From assembly GCA_963825585.1 (NCBI GenBank), contig CAWGTX010000007.1, positions 1 to 64,000 on the forward strand: DNA of 64,000 bases, read 5' to 3'. Source of the DNA: JAOUGY01 sp963825585. Its GTDB lineage: Bacteria; Actinomycetota; Acidimicrobiia; Spongiisociales; ZC4RG35. The notes beneath the pieces were generated by a model, which saw nothing but the letters and a program-made list of their open reading frames with translations, had not been told where the DNA came from and searched no databases. Both the position numbers and the translations under genes were made by a program. Of this stretch, positions 56,922 to 64,000 are shown in pieces. Position 1 is the first letter of the stretch. Each line of letters starts with the position of its first letter.

Positions 56922-57983
56922 TCAGCCTCCGATTCGGAATAGACGATGCGCGTTGCCGCCCACGATCAGATCGCGGTCGGTCTCCGTCAGGCGGGTCTCG
57001 GCGACCATCGCCAGCGGATCGGTCAACCCCATGTCGAAGGGGTAGTCGGTGCCCAGGAGCACCCGATCAGCACCATAGTTCGCCACGAGCTGTTCGATCA
57101 TGCCCGGGTCGAAGACGGTGATGTCGTAGTAGAGCTGCTTGAGGTACTCCGACGGGGGACGGTCGATGTGCTGACGCAGCTCGGGCCGGTGCTTGAAGGC
57201 GTGGTCGGTCCGGGCCGAGTAGAAGGTCAGGTACCCGCCACCGTGCACCACCAGCATCTGAAGGCGCGGGTGTCGCTCGAACACGCCGCTCAGAATCATC
57301 CGGGTCACCGTCAACGTCGACGACAACGGCATGCCGATCACATTCACCAGGTAGTAATCGGTGAGGCGTTCCGCCTGGGTGAAGCCGGCCGGGTGCAGGA
57401 TGATCACCAGCCCCAACTCCTCGAGCACCTCCCAAACGGGTTCGAACCGGGTGTCGTCGAGGTCGAGCCCGTTGATGTCGGCGCCCATGTAGACGCCCGG
57501 GAACCGGTACTCAGCAGCCAGTCGACGGGCTTCGACCACGGCCGCCTCGGGATGGTTGAACGGGAGCGTCCCGATCCCCACCAACCGGGCCGGGTCGAAT
57601 CCGGCGAACTCGGCGATCCTCTCGTTCTGGAGTGCTGCCACCCTGGGCGAGAGCTGGGCGTCGGCCCAGTAGAAGTAGTGGAAGGGGGACAGACCCACCA
57701 GCTGGCAGTCGAGACCGAGGGCATCCATGTCTGCCAGTCGGGTTTCCGGATCGGTGTACTTGGCCGCCGTCAGCTTGTAGAACTCGGCGTTGAGTTCCTT
57801 GGTCATCGGCGACGAGAAGAACGTCCGAGGATCCATCTCCGGCTTGAAGTGGGGCGCCGTGAGCTCTGCCGACTCGGGGACGAGCATGTGGGCGTGCACG
57901 TCGACGGTCCTCACCGGCGGCTTGGGTACCGACGAAGGCCCCCACCGCTCGGCCCATCCCTGGGGTGTGGTCAGATCTGCCAT
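56922..57983 (-). CDS. Amidohydrolase family 2 (ACMSD-like) enzyme
   Basis: GGAGGAGTGAC just before the ATG at 57983 fixes the start, giving 353 residues. VRTVDVHAHMLVPES carries HxH, IILHPAGFTQ follows, LVVHGGGYLTFYSARTDHAF holds the third histidine, and VLLGTDYPFDMGLTDPLAMV the metal aspartate. Its start lies one base after the stop of the dehydrogenase upstream. The three genes (dehydrogenase, amidohydrolase, CMD protein) appear to form one leftward unit. No operator-like site was found ahead of this unit. Confidence 0.92.
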   Translation of the reverse strand: MADLTTPQGWAERWGPSSVPKPPVRTVDVHAHMLVPESAELTAPHFKPEMDPRTFFSSPMTKELNAEFYKLTAAKYTDPETRLADMDALGLDCQLVGLSPFHYFYWADAQLSPRVAALQNERIAEFAGFDPARLVGIGTLPFNHPEAAVVEARRLAAEYRFPGVYMGADINGLDLDDTRFEPVWEVLEELGLVIILHPAGFTQAERLTDYYLVNVIGMPLSSTLTVTRMILSGVFERHPRLQMLVVHGGGYLTFYSARTDHAFKHRPELRQHIDRPPSEYLKQLYYDITVFDPGMIEQLVANYGADRVLLGTDYPFDMGLTDPLAMVAETRLTETDRDLIVGGNAHRLFRIGG

Positions 57984-57984
57984 G

Positions 57985-58875
57985 TCACTCCTCCGGTACC
58001 CGCCCGATCCCCGCCCGACGTCGTATGACCTCGATGGCCGAGGAGTTGTCCTTGTCGGCCAGACCCCGCGTCTCGCCCTCGTCGAGCGCCGCCTCGACCA
58101 ACCGGATGTGATCGGCGGGCGCACCCAGTCCCACGGCCTGTTCCAGGATGAGCTTGGAGTCCTTGTGACTCTGACGCAGACGGGCGTTGGGGCGCTCGTG
58201 GTCTCCCGCCACCATGCGATCGCCCCACAGATCCATCGCCTTCGAATAGGCGGCACTGTCACGCAACACCGCCAGCGTCGACTCGAGACCGAGCCCGGCC
58301 ATCTCGGCCACCACGAGCCCTTCGGCCAGCGACGCCCGGTTGACGGCGAGCACGTGGTTGACGATCAGTTTCATGCGCGCCCCGGAGCCCACCGGTCCGA
58401 CGTGGTGGTGGGACCTCCCCAGCGCCTCCATGACCGGTATCGCCTGGCGGTAGGCGTCTACCGATCCGCCGAGCATCATCACCAGACCACCCTGCTCTGC
58501 CACGGCGGCGTTTCCACTCACCGTCATGTCGGCGTATCCGATCCCCAACGCCGCCAGTCCTTCGGCGGTGGCCATGGAATCCTCGGGCCGCCCGGTGGTG
58601 GCGTCGAGGACGAGCAGGGGCCGGTGCGAGGACGAGGCAACACCGTTCGAACCGAGGCACACCTCGCGGGCGATGTCGGATGTGAGCAGCGACAACAGCG
58701 CTATCTCGCACCCCGTCACCGCCTCTGCCGGTGACTCCGCCGGTATCCCACCCATCTCCTGGAACGCAGCCATCGCATGCGAGGAGATGTCGAACCCCCG
58801 CACCTCGAAGCCCGCATCGATCAGCCGCCGAGCCAGTCGCGAGCCCATGATCCCGAGACCGATGACGGCAATCAT
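57985..58875 (-). CDS. NAD(P)-dependent 3-hydroxyisobutyrate dehydrogenase-family enzyme
   Basis: The ATG at 58875 gives 296 residues: MIAVIGLGIMGSRLARRLID with the Rossmann motif, DMTVSGNAAVAEQG for the substrate loop, and the catalytic lysine in ARMKLIVNHVL. It is a clear paralogue of the enzyme at 8435, sharing the loop SGNAA, LAEGLV and the C-terminal IEVIRRRAGIGR. The longer frame upstream crosses intergenic repeats and is not coding. It leads a unit with the amidohydrolase and CMD gene. Confidence 0.9.
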   Translation of the reverse strand: MIAVIGLGIMGSRLARRLIDAGFEVRGFDISSHAMAAFQEMGGIPAESPAEAVTGCEIALLSLLTSDIAREVCLGSNGVASSSHRPLLVLDATTGRPEDSMATAEGLAALGIGYADMTVSGNAAVAEQGGLVMMLGGSVDAYRQAIPVMEALGRSHHHVGPVGSGARMKLIVNHVLAVNRASLAEGLVVAEMAGLGLESTLAVLRDSAAYSKAMDLWGDRMVAGDHERPNARLRQSHKDSKLILEQAVGLGAPADHIRLVEAALDEGETRGLADKDNSSAIEVIRRRAGIGRVPEE

Positions 58876-58906
58876 CGCTGGGACCCCTGGAAGTGAAGCC
58901 CGGTAA

Positions 58907-58936
58907 GAACGTAGAACGTAGAACGTAGAACGTACC
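58907..58936 (+). repeat. AACGTAG tandem repeat, left arm
   Basis: About four tandem copies of gaacgta lie upstream of the dehydrogenase start. The reverse complement occurs at 59121-59152, so the two runs bracket about 185 non-coding bases. Confidence 0.75.
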
Positions 58937-59120
58937 GCTCCCCTCCCGGCAAGTTCGTTCGGGGTCGGACGTTCTGCGTCGAACCGTGTCGCCACCAGGT
59001 CCGTCACTATTGGGTACGCCTCTTCTGCTGCGCAGTTCATGAGAACGACCCCCCGTGAGAACGATCACCGCGCACCATCGCAACGTCAGCCTGACGACGT
59101 GCTGACAGCACGAGGTTCGA

Positions 59121-59152
59121 TACGTTGTACGTTCTACGTTCTACGTTGAACC
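59121..59152 (-). repeat. AACGTAG tandem repeat, right arm (inverted)
   Basis: tacgttgtacgttctacg followed by ttctacgttgaacc is the inverted counterpart of the run at 58907-58936. The region between the arms has no credible gene and no operator-like site. Confidence 0.75.
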
Positions 59153-59176
59153 GCCCAACCACCGGAAAGCCCGACA

Positions 59177-60049
59177 TCAATCGAACCGGTAGAACGCGCT
59201 CGGATTGTCCACGAAGATCGCTTGCCTGATCGCCGGGTCCGGTGCCCACAGGGCCATCTGCTCGATACAGTCGGCGTCGTTGGGCTGGGCGTTGAACTTG
59301 TTGGGGTGCGGCCAGTCGCTGCCCCAGAACAGGTGGTCGGAGTTGGCTTCGATGAGGGCGTGGGCCAGCGGGACGATGTCGGGCCACGGCGGCCGATCGC
59401 CGACCCGCAGACGGTTGGGACCCGACAACTTCACCCAGGTGTTGCCCTCCTTCACGAGGTCGACGAGGACCTGGAACGGCGGGAAACCGACGCCTTCGGC
59501 GGCGGGCATGTAGGCGAAGTGTCCGATGGTCACCGGCACGGGGAGTGAGCGGAACAGCGGAGCGAGCTCGGGAAGCGCCTCACCCATGAACAGGAACTCG
59601 AGATGCCATCCAAGCTCAACGATGCGGTCGGCGAGCACCGGAACGTCGTCCATGGAGATGGGCATGCCGCCCTTGTTGTCGAGGTTGAGCCTCACACCTC
59701 GCACGCCGATGCGATCCATGTCGGCCAGCTCATCGTCGGTCACCGACATGTCGAGCGCCACCACCGCCCGTGCCCGGTCGGGGATCTCGGCCATGGCGTC
59801 GAGGATGGCGGAGTTGTCGGTCCCGTACACCGAGGGCTGGGTGAACACCACCCGCTCGATGCCGAGCTGTGAATGCATGTGGAGCATGTCGGCCAGCGTC
59901 GAGTCGGGCGGGTTGTAGCCACGATCGGCCGACAGGGGGTATCCGGTCACGAAGACGTGGGTGTGCGTGTCGACCGCCCCGTCGGGGAGCTCCAGCGTCG
60001 ACTTCCGCGGATTGCGGTCAGGCGGAAGGCAGGTGGGGATGTCGCTCAT
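59177..60049 (-). CDS. Amidohydrolase, 2-pyrone-4,6-dicarboxylate lactonase (LigI)-like
   Basis: The 290-residue TIM-barrel protein differs from the other amidohydrolases: it has LPDGAVDTHTHVF, ADRGYNPPDSTLADMLHMHS, RGVRLNLDN, VTIGHFAYMP and LFWGSDWPHPNKFN. These landmarks match the LigI group, which opens the lactone of 2-pyrone-4,6-dicarboxylate in the protocatechuate 4,5-cleavage route; other members hydrolyse related lactones. Unlike most amidohydrolases LigI does not need a metal. It is under operator-like site 9 and downstream of the GntR gene. Confidence 0.88.
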   Translation of the reverse strand: MSDIPTCLPPDRNPRKSTLELPDGAVDTHTHVFVTGYPLSADRGYNPPDSTLADMLHMHSQLGIERVVFTQPSVYGTDNSAILDAMAEIPDRARAVVALDMSVTDDELADMDRIGVRGVRLNLDNKGGMPISMDDVPVLADRIVELGWHLEFLFMGEALPELAPLFRSLPVPVTIGHFAYMPAAEGVGFPPFQVLVDLVKEGNTWVKLSGPNRLRVGDRPPWPDIVPLAHALIEANSDHLFWGSDWPHPNKFNAQPNDADCIEQMALWAPDPAIRQAIFVDNPSAFYRFD

Positions 60050-60073
60050 GTCGCTCCTCGTCGGCGGGTGGGA

Positions 60074-60098
60074 GGATCATATATCCTGCAGGATCAGG
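60074..60098 (-). promoter_or_regulatory. Catabolic operator-like site 9
   Basis: On the minus strand this reads ATCCTGCAGGATATATGATC, the most complete match: a CCTGCAGG palindrome plus outer GAT and ATC. It lies 26 bases ahead of the LigI-like start and directly after the GntR stop. Confidence 0.75.
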
Positions 60099-60114
60099 CG
60101 TGCGAGGCTGCTGA

Positions 60115-60768
60115 TCAATGGGTCGCGAAGGGCAGCGCCAGATGCTCGAGGGTGATAGACACGGCCCGTTCCACATCACCGGCCCGAAAGGCGTCGAGCA
60201 GTTGCCCGTGATCCTCGTGTGCCTGCTCGACCAACACTGGGCGAGCGTCGAGCGCATTGCTCACAAACATCATCGTGAGATCCTGGAGGCTCGAGATCAT
60301 CGCGATCAGCCGCTTCGACGGCGTTGCCTGGTAGAAGGTGTTGTGATATTCCCTGTTGTCCTGCACCCACTGGTTGCCACCGGCACCGGGGTCCATCCGC
60401 TGGAGCACCTCAGCGGCCCGACTGAGTATCTCCGGCGTCATGCTCTCCATGGCCTCACGAACGGCAAGTGGCTCGAGCACCTGGCGGATCCGGACGATCT
60501 CGCGCATGTCCTCCTCGGTGACGGCGTTGACGGTCCCTCCGCGATAGGAGTCGAACTGGACGAGACCCTCGAACGACAGCTCACGGAGCGCCTCACGGAC
60601 CGGTGTGGTGCTCACCTCCATGCCGGCGGCCACCTCGGCCAGACCCAGACGGGTGCCGGCCCGGAGCTCACCGTTGAGGATGGAACGGCGCAGGGTCTCG
60701 GCGACGAACTCGGCGGCGGTCTGCGGGCGCCGACGCGCCTGGGATGCGAGCACTCCATCACCGGCCAT
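60115..60768 (-). CDS. GntR-family regulator with FCD ligand domain
   Basis: The 217-residue protein has an N-terminal winged helix: TAAEFVAETLRRSILNGELR, then LAEVAAGMEVSTTPVREALR and ELSFEGLVQ. The FCD domain (about 85-215) carries likely metal-binding His residues in NREYHNTFY, EDHGQLLDAF and ITLEHLALP. FadR-type regulators normally repress catabolic genes and release DNA on binding an organic acid. It lies among genes with operator-like sites 9 and 10 and is the only GntR protein in the window, so it is the prime candidate for the shared motif. That link is inference. Confidence 0.93.
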   Translation of the reverse strand: MAGDGVLASQARRRPQTAAEFVAETLRRSILNGELRAGTRLGLAEVAAGMEVSTTPVREALRELSFEGLVQFDSYRGGTVNAVTEEDMREIVRIRQVLEPLAVREAMESMTPEILSRAAEVLQRMDPGAGGNQWVQDNREYHNTFYQATPSKRLIAMISSLQDLTMMFVSNALDARPVLVEQAHEDHGQLLDAFRAGDVERAVSITLEHLALPFATH

Positions 60769-60795
60769 CGAACCGCTCCACGATCAAGCCCTCCA

Positions 60796-61665
60796 TCAGC
60801 GAACGGGGTTGCGCAACGTGCCAACGCCATCCACCGACACCTCGACGACGTCGCCGGGCTGGAGGTAGATGGGTGGGTCGAATCCGATGCCCACACCGAC
60901 GCCGGTGCCGGTGGCGATCACGTCACCGGGCTCCAACGTCATCACCTCGGACAGGGTGGCGATCAACGTCGGAACGTCGAAGATGAGCGCCGAGATCGGG
61001 GCCTCCTGTCGTTTCTCCCCGTTCACGTGAGTGCGAAGCCACGACTGGGTGATGTCGGGGAGTTCGTCGGTGGTGGTGATGCAGGGCCCGATCGGGCAGA
61101 AGGTGTCGGGGCTCTTGCCGACGAACCACTGGATGTGCCGCTTCTGAAGGTCACGGGCGGTCACGTCGTTGACGACGGTCCAGCCGAACACGTGCTCGAG
61201 TGCGTCCTCTGCCGAGACGTTCCTGGCGGCCTTGCCGATGACCACGCCCATCTCGCCCTCGTAGTCGGTGGTGCCGGTGGGGTCGTTGGCCAGCACGATG
61301 GCCTCGTCTGGGCCGATCACCGAGGTGGGCGGCTTGGTGAAGATCATCGGATTGTCCGGGATGGTCTGCTGGGTGGAGGCGTCGAAACCCGAATCGGAGA
61401 ACTCCTGGGCGTGGTCGCGGTAGTTGCGACCCACCGCGAAGACGTTCTTGCGCATGCGGAGCGGGGCCCTGATAGTCACATCGACCAGAGGGATCCGTGT
61501 TCCTGCTGCGACTGCTGCCGAGACCCGGTCGAGATCCCAATCGGCGATCAGATCCACCATGTCCGTCGGGAGCCCCGAGTCGCCGGAGGCGAGGTCGATC
61601 ACGGAGTCTTCGGTCAGTGCGCCCAGGCGGTCGGCGCCGTCATGGTGGAAGGTCACGAGTCTCAT
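60796..61665 (-). CDS. Fumarylacetoacetate hydrolase-family enzyme
   Basis: The 289-residue protein has the FAH fold: NVFAVGRNYRDHAQEFSD, MIFTKPPTSVIGPDEAIVL, TTDYEGEMGVVIGKAARN with the metal-binding Glu residues, and FGWTVVNDVTARDLQKRHIQ. Members hydrolyse or decarboxylate acylpyruvates and 2-oxo-enoic acids from aromatic degradation, using Mg or Mn. The start at 61665 is only a few bases from operator-like site 10, so the message has a very short leader. It is followed by the GntR gene, probably cotranscribed. Confidence 0.93.
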   Translation of the reverse strand: MRLVTFHHDGADRLGALTEDSVIDLASGDSGLPTDMVDLIADWDLDRVSAAVAAGTRIPLVDVTIRAPLRMRKNVFAVGRNYRDHAQEFSDSGFDASTQQTIPDNPMIFTKPPTSVIGPDEAIVLANDPTGTTDYEGEMGVVIGKAARNVSAEDALEHVFGWTVVNDVTARDLQKRHIQWFVGKSPDTFCPIGPCITTTDELPDITQSWLRTHVNGEKRQEAPISALIFDVPTLIATLSEVMTLEPGDVIATGTGVGVGIGFDPPIYLQPGDVVEVSVDGVGTLRNPVR

Positions 61666-61672
61666 AGGTCAT

Positions 61673-61694
61673 GCATCATATCTGTTGCACGATC
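61673..61694 (-). promoter_or_regulatory. Catabolic operator-like site 10
   Basis: On the minus strand this reads ATCGTGCAACAGATATGATG. It matches sites 2 and 7 in ATCGTGCAACA, with a TATGAT that could be the -10 element. It ends eight bases before the ATG of the FAH-family gene. Confidence 0.7.
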
Positions 61695-61744
61695 CGCAGG
61701 CTGGAGGGACGCCCATGGTTGCCGTTCCAGGGTGTCCTGGCGGA

Positions 61745-62968
61745 TCACGGCCGCGAGTTCACCCGGCGACGGATCGGGCGCCACACCAGGCTCCCGATCG
61801 TCACGGCCACCGCCGCTGCTCCGAAGGTGAACCGCGGACCGAGGCCCTCGGACGTGAACGACCCGGTGGGCGGTCCGATCACCTGCGCGATCCGCACGAA
61901 CGTCACCCAGGTGAGCACCATCAGGCCCCTGTACACGGTCCCACCCATGGTGGCGGCCCGATCCTGTGCGAGTGGGATGAACAACCCGAAGCCAACGCCT
62001 CCGAGCCCGAGGCCGAGCGCCACGGCCCACCACGCAGGAGCGAAGGCGGTGACAGCAGCCCCTGCCGCCATACACCAGAAGGCGATCGTCACCACGTTGG
62101 ACCCGGTGCGTTTGGCGCGTATGCGCCCGATCTGCACGGCGGCGACGACACTGCCCACCTGGAAGGCGGCGATGATCAGCCCCCGTCCGGCCGATTCGAT
62201 GCCGAACTCCGAGTCGAGGAAGAGCGGAGCGACCGTGTAGCCGAACCCGTGCAGGAGCACGGTGGTGGCCACGGTGGCGACCAGCACCCCCAGGAAGTCC
62301 GCGAGCTGGCGCTTCTCCCGCAGCATCGCCACCGCCGACGCGAGATGGCGAAGTGGCGATTCGACATTGCGTGTCGGATCCGATGGCATCCGTGAGGCCC
62401 ACATCGCCAACGGGTACCCGATCAGGAAGATCAGGAACGGCCGGAAGACTCCTCCTGCGCCGATCGTGCCCGAGGCCACCGGTCCGACCATGTTGACCAC
62501 GGTGACGCCGGTCAGGTTCCATCCCATCACCTTGGTGCGTTCCTTCCCCTCGAACAGGTCGCCCACCAGCACGATCCCGAGGCCGAGGATTCCCGAGGTT
62601 CCGACACCCTGGAGGAAACGGACGCCCACGAGGGCCCAGTAATCACGAGCCAGGAACCCGGCTGCACCGAAGGTGGCGAATATCAGCAGGCTGGCCAGCA
62701 CGACGCGTCGTCGCCCGAGCCGGTCGGCCAGATAGCCGATCAGCATCGACAGCAGAACCCCCGGCACCGACACCGCTGCCTGCACGACGCCGATAGATCC
62801 CCGATCCACACCGAGGGCGTCCGCCAGGTCGGGGAGGAGCGGCGAGGTGATAGAGAATCCGAGCGTTCCCATGGCTCCCACCGAGATTGCGATGGCGAGC
62901 CGCTCCCAACGCGAGGCTGCCACCCCCAGGGGATGGTGCCATGCCCAATTCGATCTCCGTTCCGACAT
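61745..62968 (-). CDS. MFS transporter
   Basis: The ATG at 62968 gives 407 residues with about 12 hydrophobic segments. GYLADRLGRRRVVLAS is the loop 2-3 MFS signature. Related text is LGVDRGSIGVVQAAVSVPGV and FLQGVGTSGILGLGIVLVGD. It is a proton-driven permease for a small molecule, perhaps the substrate of the nearby catabolic genes. No operator-like site was seen ahead of its own start; GAGGCGGGC precedes the ATG weakly. Confidence 0.9.
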   Translation of the reverse strand: MSERRSNWAWHHPLGVAASRWERLAIAISVGAMGTLGFSITSPLLPDLADALGVDRGSIGVVQAAVSVPGVLLSMLIGYLADRLGRRRVVLASLLIFATFGAAGFLARDYWALVGVRFLQGVGTSGILGLGIVLVGDLFEGKERTKVMGWNLTGVTVVNMVGPVASGTIGAGGVFRPFLIFLIGYPLAMWASRMPSDPTRNVESPLRHLASAVAMLREKRQLADFLGVLVATVATTVLLHGFGYTVAPLFLDSEFGIESAGRGLIIAAFQVGSVVAAVQIGRIRAKRTGSNVVTIAFWCMAAGAAVTAFAPAWWAVALGLGLGGVGFGLFIPLAQDRAATMGGTVYRGLMVLTWVTFVRIAQVIGPPTGSFTSEGLGPRFTFGAAAVAVTIGSLVWRPIRRRVNSRP

Positions 62969-63053
62969 CTGCCCGCCTCTGCACTCGAGATCCCTCGCCA
63001 ACCCGTCAACAGGTGACGTTCAACAGTCCGAGCACGATCAGACCGAAGGATGC

Positions 63054-63092
63054 CGGTCCGGTTGACTCGTAGACCGGTTGACTGGTCGACCC
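63054..63092. repeat. GTTGACT/GTAGACC repeat, copy 2
   Basis: cggtccggttgactcgtaga followed by ccggttgactggtcgaccc resembles the stretch at 56323-56358. It lies in the spacer between the MFS gene and the last amidohydrolase. Confidence 0.6.
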
Positions 63093-63128
63093 GATCGGCG
63101 AGGTGCGCCCGACCGACCCATCCTGGTA

Positions 63129-63150
63129 ATCATGCAGGATATATTCGATC
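63129..63150 (+). promoter_or_regulatory. Catabolic operator-like site 11
   Basis: ATCATGCAGGATATATTCG followed by ATC matches sites 8 and 9 closely. It lies 18 bases upstream of the final amidohydrolase start. Confidence 0.72.
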
Positions 63151-63168
63151 TAACCCGGAAGGAGCCAC

Positions 63169-64000
63169 ATGGTCATCGACGTCCACGCACACATCGGCCT
63201 CGAGGCCGGCCTCGACGAAATGGCCCAGGTATATCCGGAAGGAACGCCCCGCCTGGTCGAACGCAACGGTGGCCGGTACTTCGAGTTCCCCAACGGGGTG
63301 GTGAACGGTCCACTCCCACCCGGTATGGTCGACCTCGACCACCGGATCTCGGAGATGGACGAGGCGGGCGTCGATCTGCAGATCGTGAGCGTGCGACCCC
63401 AGATCTTCTCGTATGCCGCCGGAGCCGAGCTGGTCACCAAGCTGGCGGCAATCCAGAACGAGGCGATGCTCGACACCATCGCCGGCCGTACCGACCGGCT
63501 CCAGGGGATGCTCTCGCTGCCGTTGACCGACGCTGCCGCCTCGGTTGCCGAGATCCGTCGCCACGTCGACAACCCCGCCGTGCGGGGGGTGCTCCTCGAC
63601 TCCAACATCGGGGGCATCAACCTCGACGACGAGTCCTTCGATCCGGTGTGGGCGGCCCTCTCGGAGGCCAACCTCCCCGTGCTGGTCCACCCGTATCAGG
63701 CCGACGTGGCCGGCCAGGAGCGGATGACCCGGTACTACCTGTTCAATCTGATCGGCAACCCGCTCGACTCCACCATCGCCCTCGCCTCGGTGATCTTCGG
63801 CGGTGTGCTCGACCGCTACCCCAACCTGCGCTGGTGTTTCGTGCACGGCGGCGGCTACGCCCCGTATCAGCTGGCCCGCTGGGACCACGGCTGGAAGGTG
63901 CGCAAGGAGCCCAAAGCCCACCTCGACGAGCCGCCCTCGACCCGGTTCGGTCGCCTCTTCTTCGACTCGCTCACCCACTCCGCCGGACCACTCCACCTGC
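63169..64000 (+). CDS. Amidohydrolase family 2 (ACMSD-like), cut by the window end
   Basis: GGAAGGAG four bases before the ATG supports this start. About 277 residues are visible: MVIDVHAHIGLEAG with HxH, VLVHPYQADVAGQERM, and CFVHGGGYAPYQLARWDHGW with the third histidine; the metal-aspartate block lies beyond the edge. The sequence resembles the amidohydrolases at 12672 and 34050 (shared NPLDSTIALASVIFGGVLDR-type block). It is led by operator-like site 11 and is the sixth amidohydrolase of the window. Confidence 0.9.
   Translation, partial: MVIDVHAHIGLEAGLDEMAQVYPEGTPRLVERNGGRYFEFPNGVVNGPLPPGMVDLDHRISEMDEAGVDLQIVSVRPQIFSYAAGAELVTKLAAIQNEAMLDTIAGRTDRLQGMLSLPLTDAAASVAEIRRHVDNPAVRGVLLDSNIGGINLDDESFDPVWAALSEANLPVLVHPYQADVAGQERMTRYYLFNLIGNPLDSTIALASVIFGGVLDRYPNLRWCFVHGGGYAPYQLARWDHGWKVRKEPKAHLDEPPSTRFGRLFFDSLTHSAGPLHL

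Noticed and set aside
58937..59120. Small gene or RNA between the AACGTAG repeats
   Set aside because: No start with a ribosome site, no family pattern and no clear promoter or terminator; kept only as a repeat finding.

Overview
The window reads as high-GC actinobacterial chromosome. GC-rich codon third positions, frequent GTG starts, ATGA/GTGA stop-start overlaps, VapBC and MazEF modules, an LigC-like ATP-dependent DNA ligase, a FadR-type GntR regulator, and DUF2200, DUF2795 and DUF3995 proteins all fit. The class Acidimicrobiia is plausible, but that is inference. I see no rRNA, tRNA, CRISPR array, transposase or replication origin.

Layout. (1) 1-16.9 kb is a catabolic block: a partial cyclase; a 3-hydroxyisobutyrate-dehydrogenase-like enzyme, orphan molybdenum hydroxylase large subunit, M24/creatinase-like protein and CocE hydrolase; an alpha/beta hydrolase, TRAP-type binding protein and second dehydrogenase; then a CaiB CoA-transferase with a BadI/MenB-like crotonase, divergent from an amidohydrolase, two CMD-fold proteins, another crotonase and a tandem crotonase fusion. 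A MazEF-like module sits inside it. (2) 16.9-22.8 kb is an accessory patch with a second MazF module in an odd three-gene layout, VapBC with a broken toxin, a decayed glyoxalase-fold gene, a double GNAT protein, DUF proteins and a BNR-repeat/MoaD pair. (3) 22.9-33.1 kb holds a DNA ligase and a compact signalling locus: a LuxR-type regulator, a receiver-only protein, two paralogous histidine kinases with complementary defects, a receiver-cyclase fusion, a cyclic-nucleotide-binding protein and a metallo-beta-lactamase-fold hydrolase. (4) 33.1-45.9 kb is a second catabolic block: PEP-mutase-like lyase, amidohydrolase, double CMD protein, ketopantoate-reductase-like enzyme, broken VapBC, aldo/keto reductase, Gfo/Idh/MocA dehydrogenase, TauD dioxygenase, two MFS permeases, cupin and FAD monooxygenase. 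(5) 45.9-51.8 kb has a CinA-like protein, small basic proteins, an AraC regulator, and an ECF sigma factor with a membrane partner whose ectodomain is duplicated as a divergently encoded secreted protein. (6) 51.9-64 kb is a third catabolic block: two Gfo/Idh/MocA proteins, four amidohydrolases (the last cut by the window end), a CMD protein, a third dehydrogenase, a GntR regulator, a fumarylacetoacetate-hydrolase-family enzyme and an MFS permease.

How the parts work together. Eleven copies of one operator-like motif (core ATCnTGCAnnATATA) sit upstream of catabolic transcription units only. They tie the three catabolic blocks into one apparent regulon, with the GntR protein at 60.1-60.8 kb as the natural candidate regulator. 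The enzymes (amidohydrolases related to ACMSD and LigI, crotonases, CoA-transferase, FAH-family enzyme, hydroxylating enzymes) suggest breakdown of aromatic or alicyclic carboxylates; the substrate cannot be read from sequence.

Two other gene sets deserve attention as possible undescribed systems. One is the split-function kinase pair wired to a nucleotide cyclase, effector and possible phosphodiesterase. The other is the sigma/membrane protein/secreted paralogue triad. About a dozen apparent frameshifts, several in short C/G runs, mean that either base-level errors or real gene decay must be considered in places.
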